From the NCBI GenBank assembly GCA_938036435.1, contig CALHPU010000080.1, positions 1 through 51,732 of the forward strand: a stretch of 51,732 nucleotides of DNA, read 5' to 3'. Within the stretch, counting starts at the first letter, position 1; each line of letters opens with the position of its first letter. A model generated the notes under the pieces. The model made no database searches. It was not told the DNA's origin and worked only from the letters and a program-made list of their open reading frames with translations. Below, piece after piece: positions 47,361 through 51,732 of this stretch. A program made the translations under genes and the position numbers. The stretch comes from an uncultured Pirellulaceae bacterium. Lineage in GTDB: Bacteria > Planctomycetota > Planctomycetia > Pirellulales > Pirellulaceae.

Positions 47361-49049
47361 TTACTGCTCTAGCGGCAGGCGATAACAGGCCGCTTCGAGG
47401 TCGCTGCGCACGAGCAATAAATCGTGGTGCAAGCAAAGTGTATTCCAGCAGATTCCTTTGATGGATTCGAAAGAACACAATTCTTCAAACTTTTCAGAGT
47501 TCGCCTGCAGCAAATGCAGCGTTCCAAACTCAGACTGAACTAGCAGTTTGTCTCCGGCGAGCAACAGTTGCCCATTGCCGAATCTTTGCCGACGTTTCCA
47601 CTTACGCTTCAGGCCTTCAATTTGCACACACTCCATATACCCATCTGAGAGCGCATACAAATGATCTTGGTAGGCAACGGGATTGGTCATTTTTGTTTTC
47701 AATATTCGAGGATCCTTGCTGACAGATGTGGCGCTCCATTTCTGTGTCGTTTCGTCGATCGCAATTCGGACGATCTCGCCGCCCATCGAGTAGCCTTTTG
47801 AAAACAGCAACGTATCACTGGCCAGCCACGTAATCTGCGAGCAGTTTGCCGCCGAGCCGCTTCCGCCAGGGCGACTGAACGCCCAAAGTTCCTCGCCAGT
47901 TTCAGGGTCGTGTCCGACAGCGTGATCCTCACCAACTAACAAGATTTGATCTTGGCCGAGAACTTGTTGCAGCGCGGGAGAACCATAGGCCACCATTCTG
48001 TTGCCACCGCGCCACACTATTTCCCCAGTGAGTCTATCAAACGCGATCATCGTTGAAGATTTTTCAACATCAAAGTTAGGATCGTCTTTGGGCAGACCTC
48101 CCGCTGGCACGATCACCATGTCTTTGTAGATTAACGGCGAAGTGCTGCGGCCCCAAGCCATGGTCGAGTCTTCCTCGGTGTAGTTTAGGCCCGCGCTGTT
48201 GGTGGATGTTTTTTGGCTGATCCCTACAATCGCTGGAACATCGACGTCCCAAATCGGGCTTCCATCTGAACCGTCCAAGCAATCGAGCACGCCAGTGGCT
48301 GACATTGTGTAAACACGCCCTTGATGGATTGTTGGCGTGGCGCGTGGACCGGGCTTGCCCATCGCCATTGTGTCCTCGTGTCGGCGCGATGCCGAATATC
48401 GCCAAGCCAGCTTGCCAGTTTCTGCCTCATAGCAGCTAACGCACTCTTTCGCCCCAAGTTGCTCTTGAGTAACCGCGTAGCCGTTGACCGCCGCGAATCC
48501 TGACCAACCCTTGCCGATGGGCTGCTTCCAGAGTGGTTTCAATGCGCCGTCCCATGAAGCGAGCGTTACACCAGATACGATTCCGTTATTGTCACTGCCG
48601 AGGAAACGTGGGAAATCAAATGGCGTAGTGGTAGTTAGATCAATCTGATTGCCAGCCGGAGTCGTCAAATCACCGTGAGCAGAACTCGCTTTTTCTACAT
48701 CGCTTGGCGTGGCAAATCGATAGTCCCAACGCACGACCTGAGCATCACCGCCGAAGACCGGTTGCAACAGCGTGAAGAACGCGAACGGCGCGATCAATAG
48801 GCTGACGCCAATTAATGTCTTCCATCCCCCGCGCCGGAATAGCAGCAGGTACCCGCCGCAAAACAACATCGTCAACACGGGCACCATCAGATTCGCGATG
48901 TTGGCCATCGCTGGATTGACGTTGTGGTTTTCGTTCAGCCAATCCGAGAGCAAGTTAAAGCAAATCAGAAAGAGGACGGCAGTTGCGACGACGAACATCA
49001 GGAACTTGTATCCGCGTTTTTTCTCTTCAGCCGTGTTCGATTTATTCAT
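47361..49049 (-). CDS. Membrane-anchored PQQ-like beta-propeller protein
   Basis: 562 aa from ATG 49049 (a TTG at 49076 is the other option). Three hydrophobic helices at the N-terminus (FLMFVVATAVLFLICFNLL, ANLMVPVLTMLFCGGYLLLF, LIGVSLLIAPFAFFTLL) place it in the inner membrane. From about residue 135 a PQQ-type propeller follows: FPRFLGSDNNGIVSG, KPLWKQPIGKGWSGFA, CYEAETGKLAWRYSAS, GRVYTMSATGVLDCLDGSDG, TGEIVWRGGNRMVAYGSP, TGEELWAFSRPGGSG. Similar planctomycete proteins resemble BamB-like propellers or quinoprotein dehydrogenases; no enzyme activity can be inferred from sequence alone. It lies between hisA and the SDR gene. Confidence 0.88.
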   Translation of the reverse strand: MNKSNTAEEKKRGYKFLMFVVATAVLFLICFNLLSDWLNENHNVNPAMANIANLMVPVLTMLFCGGYLLLFRRGGWKTLIGVSLLIAPFAFFTLLQPVFGGDAQVVRWDYRFATPSDVEKASSAHGDLTTPAGNQIDLTTTTPFDFPRFLGSDNNGIVSGVTLASWDGALKPLWKQPIGKGWSGFAAVNGYAVTQEQLGAKECVSCYEAETGKLAWRYSASRRHEDTMAMGKPGPRATPTIHQGRVYTMSATGVLDCLDGSDGSPIWDVDVPAIVGISQKTSTNSAGLNYTEEDSTMAWGRSTSPLIYKDMVIVPAGGLPKDDPNFDVEKSSTMIAFDRLTGEIVWRGGNRMVAYGSPALQQVLGQDQILLVGEDHAVGHDPETGEELWAFSRPGGSGSAANCSQITWLASDTLLFSKGYSMGGEIVRIAIDETTQKWSATSVSKDPRILKTKMTNPVAYQDHLYALSDGYMECVQIEGLKRKWKRRQRFGNGQLLLAGDKLLVQSEFGTLHLLQANSEKFEELCSFESIKGICWNTLCLHHDLLLVRSDLEAACYRLPLEQ

Positions 49050-49111
49050 TATTTCTAATTCTGCCTTCGGTGGCAAAGTGGGCTCTCAATGGCTGGACAA
49101 CCATCGAAAGT

Positions 49112-49885
49112 TCAGATGCGTTTATTCCAGTTGACAAGATCTTTGTAGGCGATTGCCGTTCCGCCGAAAATATCAAGTGCGCTTCCTACCGTAACGTCAA
49201 CGTGACCGTCACTCAAAGCTTGTACCCGTTCCAAGTCCGCCATGTTTCCAACACCGCCTGCGTAGGTTATTTGCTTTCCCCGCCAGCGGCCAAGTAATTC
49301 AACCAGTTCACCATCGATGCCGCCACACTTCCCCTCGACGTCGGCGGCATGAACAAGAAATTGGTCGCAGTGCTCCGCCAGCCGGTCGAGCGTTTCAGCA
49401 GTTACGGCAAGATCGGTCAAGGTTTGCCAACGGTCCATGGCGACCGTCCAACCGCCACCATCACGACGACAGCTTAGGTCGATTACTATCTGCTGTGGAG
49501 TAACCTCTTGGGCCAGCGCGATAGCCCGGTCCTCCAAGAACTTGCCTTTGGCGTCAAAAAGCCAAGACGTCACGATCACATGACTGGCACCGGCCTCAAT
49601 CCACTCCGCGGCATTGGTGTGATTGATGCCGCCACCGACTTGCAAACCACCCGGCCACGTCGCCAACGCCTCGCGCGCTGCCTCCTGATTCCCGGGCCCC
49701 AGCATAATGACATGACCGTCGGTCAGATTGTCTTTAGCAAACATGGACGCAAAATGACTCGACGGCAGATCTGAAACAAAATTCTCATCTGCGCCTTGGT
49801 CAGAAAGACTGCCGCCGACAATTTGTTTGACTCGTCCCTCGTGCAGATCGATGCAGGGACGGAACTGTGATTTTCGCGTGCTCAC
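49112..49885 (-). CDS. hisA: Eukaryote-type HisA isomerase
   Basis: 257 aa. HisA converts ProFAR to PRFAR in histidine synthesis through a TIM barrel. This sequence follows the fungal/plant-type form: FRPCIDLHEGRVKQIVGGSL, SSHFASMFAKDNLTDGHVIMLGPGNQEAAREAL, LQVGGGINHTNA, VIVTSWLFDAKGKF, IVIDLSCRRDGGGWTVAMDRWQTLTDL, FLVHAADVEGKCGGIDGELV and GSALDIFGG, which I recognise as matching yeast HIS6 closely. The usual bacterial HisA pattern is different. The start is GTG at 49885, overlapping the end of ygfZ by 4 nt (GTGA). No other his gene is nearby. Confidence 0.93.
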   Translation of the reverse strand: MSTRKSQFRPCIDLHEGRVKQIVGGSLSDQGADENFVSDLPSSHFASMFAKDNLTDGHVIMLGPGNQEAAREALATWPGGLQVGGGINHTNAAEWIEAGASHVIVTSWLFDAKGKFLEDRAIALAQEVTPQQIVIDLSCRRDGGGWTVAMDRWQTLTDLAVTAETLDRLAEHCDQFLVHAADVEGKCGGIDGELVELLGRWRGKQITYAGGVGNMADLERVQALSDGHVDVTVGSALDIFGGTAIAYKDLVNWNKRI

Positions 49886-50772
49886 TGGACCACCGTCACC
49901 GTTGCGGTATCAACTTTCAAAACAGAACCTGCGATTTCGTGAGGACGCCTTACGATCGCCATGCCCAGCCACGTGCCTTGCGAGGGAGACCAAGCAACAG
50001 AGGTGAGTTTGCCAATCACTTTATCGTCCAGCATCAGCTCCGACCCAACGGGAAGCTCTCCGTCCATACAGACCGCTACTAAAACACGGTTCACCTTTCC
50101 CATGGCGTCGATCCGGGCAACAGTCTCCTGTCCCAGATAGCATCCCTTGTTGAAGCTGATCGCTTTCTCATCACGCAGCAGTTCTTGCGGAAGGTTCGAA
50201 TCATCGATGTCGCGACCAAACCAAGGCGTGCGGTTTTCAACTCGCAACATTTCTAGTGCGTCCACGGACGCCTCTGTCGAAGAGGGTTTTGCTTCTAAAT
50301 CAGATCGAACAATCGCTAACTGGCCGAAGCCTGCGATTTCAACATTGGCCTTTACCCGGCCAATCGCTTGATCCACTTCGACCGTATTGGCTCCTGAGGA
50401 AGAACTGCCGGGCGTGAAAGTCACCTGGCTCTGGGCTGAGACGTCATTAAGCACAACATCTTCACGGATAATGTATCGATCCAAATGCTCCGTTAATACT
50501 GGACCAATCGCGGCTACGCCATGCAGCAACAAGGACTCGCCCGTATTGAGAATGTGCACGTGAGCAATTGTCTTGCCTTTGCCGTTAAGCACGAACGCTT
50601 CGCAAGCGTGGCCGGCGGCAAGCCCTTTGACTTCATTGGTGCAGAAGTTATGAAGGAACATCTGCCGATCGCCGCCAGTGATCTCGACCAACGCGCTGTC
50701 GAGGCTCACGAAAGCGTTGCCGTTTTTCAACGATTCATATTGCTGCAGCAGAGCTGCGTCTGGGGCCGGCAT
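49882..50772 (-). CDS. ygfZ: YgfZ/GcvT-like folate-binding protein
   Basis: 296 aa, cytoplasmic. YgfZ proteins bind tetrahydrofolate and support repair or assembly of some iron-sulfur enzymes, including radical-SAM ones. The diagnostic K-G-C-Y-x-G-Q-E motif is present (KGCYLGQETVARIDAMGKV), and the N-terminal half has the GcvT-like beginning LDSALVEITGGDRQMFLHNFCTNEV. The length fits. The stop codon overlaps the hisA GTG start by 4 nt, so translation is coupled. Two radical-SAM genes in the window, rlmN and the YhcC-like gene, are possible clients, but that is speculative. Confidence 0.9.
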   Translation of the reverse strand: MPAPDAALLQQYESLKNGNAFVSLDSALVEITGGDRQMFLHNFCTNEVKGLAAGHACEAFVLNGKGKTIAHVHILNTGESLLLHGVAAIGPVLTEHLDRYIIREDVVLNDVSAQSQVTFTPGSSSSGANTVEVDQAIGRVKANVEIAGFGQLAIVRSDLEAKPSSTEASVDALEMLRVENRTPWFGRDIDDSNLPQELLRDEKAISFNKGCYLGQETVARIDAMGKVNRVLVAVCMDGELPVGSELMLDDKVIGKLTSVAWSPSQGTWLGMAIVRRPHEIAGSVLKVDTATVTVVQ

Positions 50773-50872
50773 TGTCGGATTTCCAATAGGAATGTTAACT
50801 GGTTTTGAACATTCACCATCGTAGCGGAAGTTCGTCGATAATTGCAGTGCGACGACGAAGACAAAACCGTGC

Positions 50873-51628
50873 TTACTTCTTCAGCTTATCCCCAAAGATT
50901 TTCTTCAGCTTTTCTAGTTTCGGCGGAATTACGTATTGGCAGTAGCCGTTGCCCTGCCCTTTCTCATTCCAGAAGTTTTGGTGGTATTTCTCCGCCTCGT
51001 AAAGCTTGGTGGCTTCGGTGATTTCGGTCACGATCGGACTTGGGAACGCGTTGGCGTCGTTTAATTGTTTCTTGTATGACTCGGCCAGATTCTTTTGGTT
51101 CTCATCATGATAGAAGACGGCCGACCGATACTGCGTGCCCACGTCATTACCTTGTCGATTTAAGGTCGTTGGATCATGAGTCTTCCAAAACACTTCCAGC
51201 AAAGTATCAAAAGTGACTTTGGACTCGTCATAGGAGATGGAAATAACCTCTGCGTGTCCCGTCTTGCCGGTGCAGATTTGTTCGTAAGTCGGATTTTCAA
51301 GCTCACCACCCATGTAGCCCGAGACCACTTTCTCGACGCCCTCAAGACGTTGGAAGACCGCTTCGACACACCAAAAACATCCGGCACCGAAGGTGGCTGT
51401 CTTCAGTGGGTCTTTATCATCAGTTGCCGTCATGCTTTTTTCCATCGGTGTTGTTGTGCGGTCAGTTGCTGCGGATGCTGCTTTTTTGGACGAGCCCGAT
51501 CCGCCGGTGCTCGCACCGTTGCCAGTATCGGCAACCGGATCTTGAGCCGGTGCATAACTTGACAACAGAACTGGCGTCAGCATTAGAGAAACGCTTAAAA
51601 GCAATTTTGCCTGAAAAGTTAACCACAT
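50873..51628 (-). CDS. msrA: Exported peptide-methionine (S)-S-oxide reductase
   Basis: 251 aa. Repairs oxidised methionine in proteins. A signal peptide (KLLLSVSLMLTPVLLSSYAPAQ) and a Gly/Ser/Thr linker of about 45 residues precede the MsrA domain. The active site is FGAGCFWCVEAVF, with the first Cys as nucleophile, followed by GYMGGELENPTYEQICTGKTGHAEVI, FWKTHDPTTLNRQGNDVGTQYRS and ETVEKYHQNF-type sequence (AEKYHQNFWNEKGQGNGYCQ) at the C-terminus with possible resolving Cys. AGGA is seven bases before the ATG. Export fits other exported redox genes here, sodN and the thioredoxin-containing selenoprotein candidate. Confidence 0.94.
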   Translation of the reverse strand: MWLTFQAKLLLSVSLMLTPVLLSSYAPAQDPVADTGNGASTGGSGSSKKAASAATDRTTTPMEKSMTATDDKDPLKTATFGAGCFWCVEAVFQRLEGVEKVVSGYMGGELENPTYEQICTGKTGHAEVISISYDESKVTFDTLLEVFWKTHDPTTLNRQGNDVGTQYRSAVFYHDENQKNLAESYKKQLNDANAFPSPIVTEITEATKLYEAEKYHQNFWNEKGQGNGYCQYVIPPKLEKLKKIFGDKLKK

Positions 51629-51732
51629 AAAATATCCTAGTTTCTGTTCAAAATCGGAGATGGATGGGAGGCTTCCTCATCACGCGCGTCGTCAATGATG
51701 TGTTTAGCGTACCACGCGCGGACAAGTTTTGG

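Overview
The window looks like chromosomal DNA of a planctomycete, most likely Pirellulaceae-like. I infer this from the mix of large secreted or membrane-anchored proteins of unknown function, an FG-GAP/ASPIC-UnbV propeller protein, a ThuA-domain protein, a nickel superoxide dismutase with a signal peptide, an enlarged PilM, and a roughly even base composition. No tRNA, rRNA, CRISPR array, phage or complete insertion sequence was seen. Genes run on both strands in short transcription units.

Layout. 1-4.4 kb: dnaK, an FHA-domain protein, and a divergent radical-SAM gene followed by a small chaperone-like gene. 4.8-9.1 kb: a very long FG-GAP/ASPIC-thioredoxin lipoprotein gene interrupted by one in-frame UGA, then an outer-membrane barrel gene. 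9.7-14.0 kb: two coupled sugar-nucleotide genes (a degenerate GalU-like protein and a GHMP-kinase/UDPGP fusion). 14.3-18.1 kb: sodN and a 1034-residue protein of unknown function. 18.5-25.0 kb: a pilM operon with two Met/Gly-rich membrane proteins. 25.1-32.3 kb: a hot-dog dehydratase-like gene, a giant coiled-coil/HhH membrane protein, and hemL coupled to a secreted endonuclease/exonuclease/phosphatase. 32.8-39.2 kb: a small unknown gene, an alpha-oxoamine synthase with a GNAT partner (possibly sphingolipid synthesis), apt, a ThuA protein and rlmN. 39.6-45.8 kb: envelope and secreted proteins (Pro/Gln-rich protein, esterase/SMP-30 fusion, polysaccharide export protein, TerB-like protein, trypsin-like protease). 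46.5-51.6 kb: SDR, PQQ-propeller, eukaryote-type hisA, ygfZ and secreted msrA.

The most exciting signal is at 6015-6044 on the minus strand. A UGA sits in frame between the sixth and seventh FG-GAP repeats of one propeller protein. Exactly 11 nt downstream is a perfect 6-bp hairpin with a GGUC loop, which matches the geometry of the E. coli fdhF SECIS upper stem-loop. The downstream half has no ATG near its beginning and no export signal. I therefore propose that positions 4854-7976 encode one roughly 1040-residue selenoprotein lipoprotein with a C-terminal thioredoxin-like CPSC domain.

Two dispersed repeat families were also found. One is a 158-bp MITE-like element (8008-8165 and, inverted, 39398-39555) with imperfect terminal inverted repeats, a perfect 23-bp internal palindrome and, at one copy, a perfect 8-bp target duplication; a degenerate relative lies upstream of hemL. 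The other is a roughly 130-bp repeat at 44.2 and 46.3 kb.
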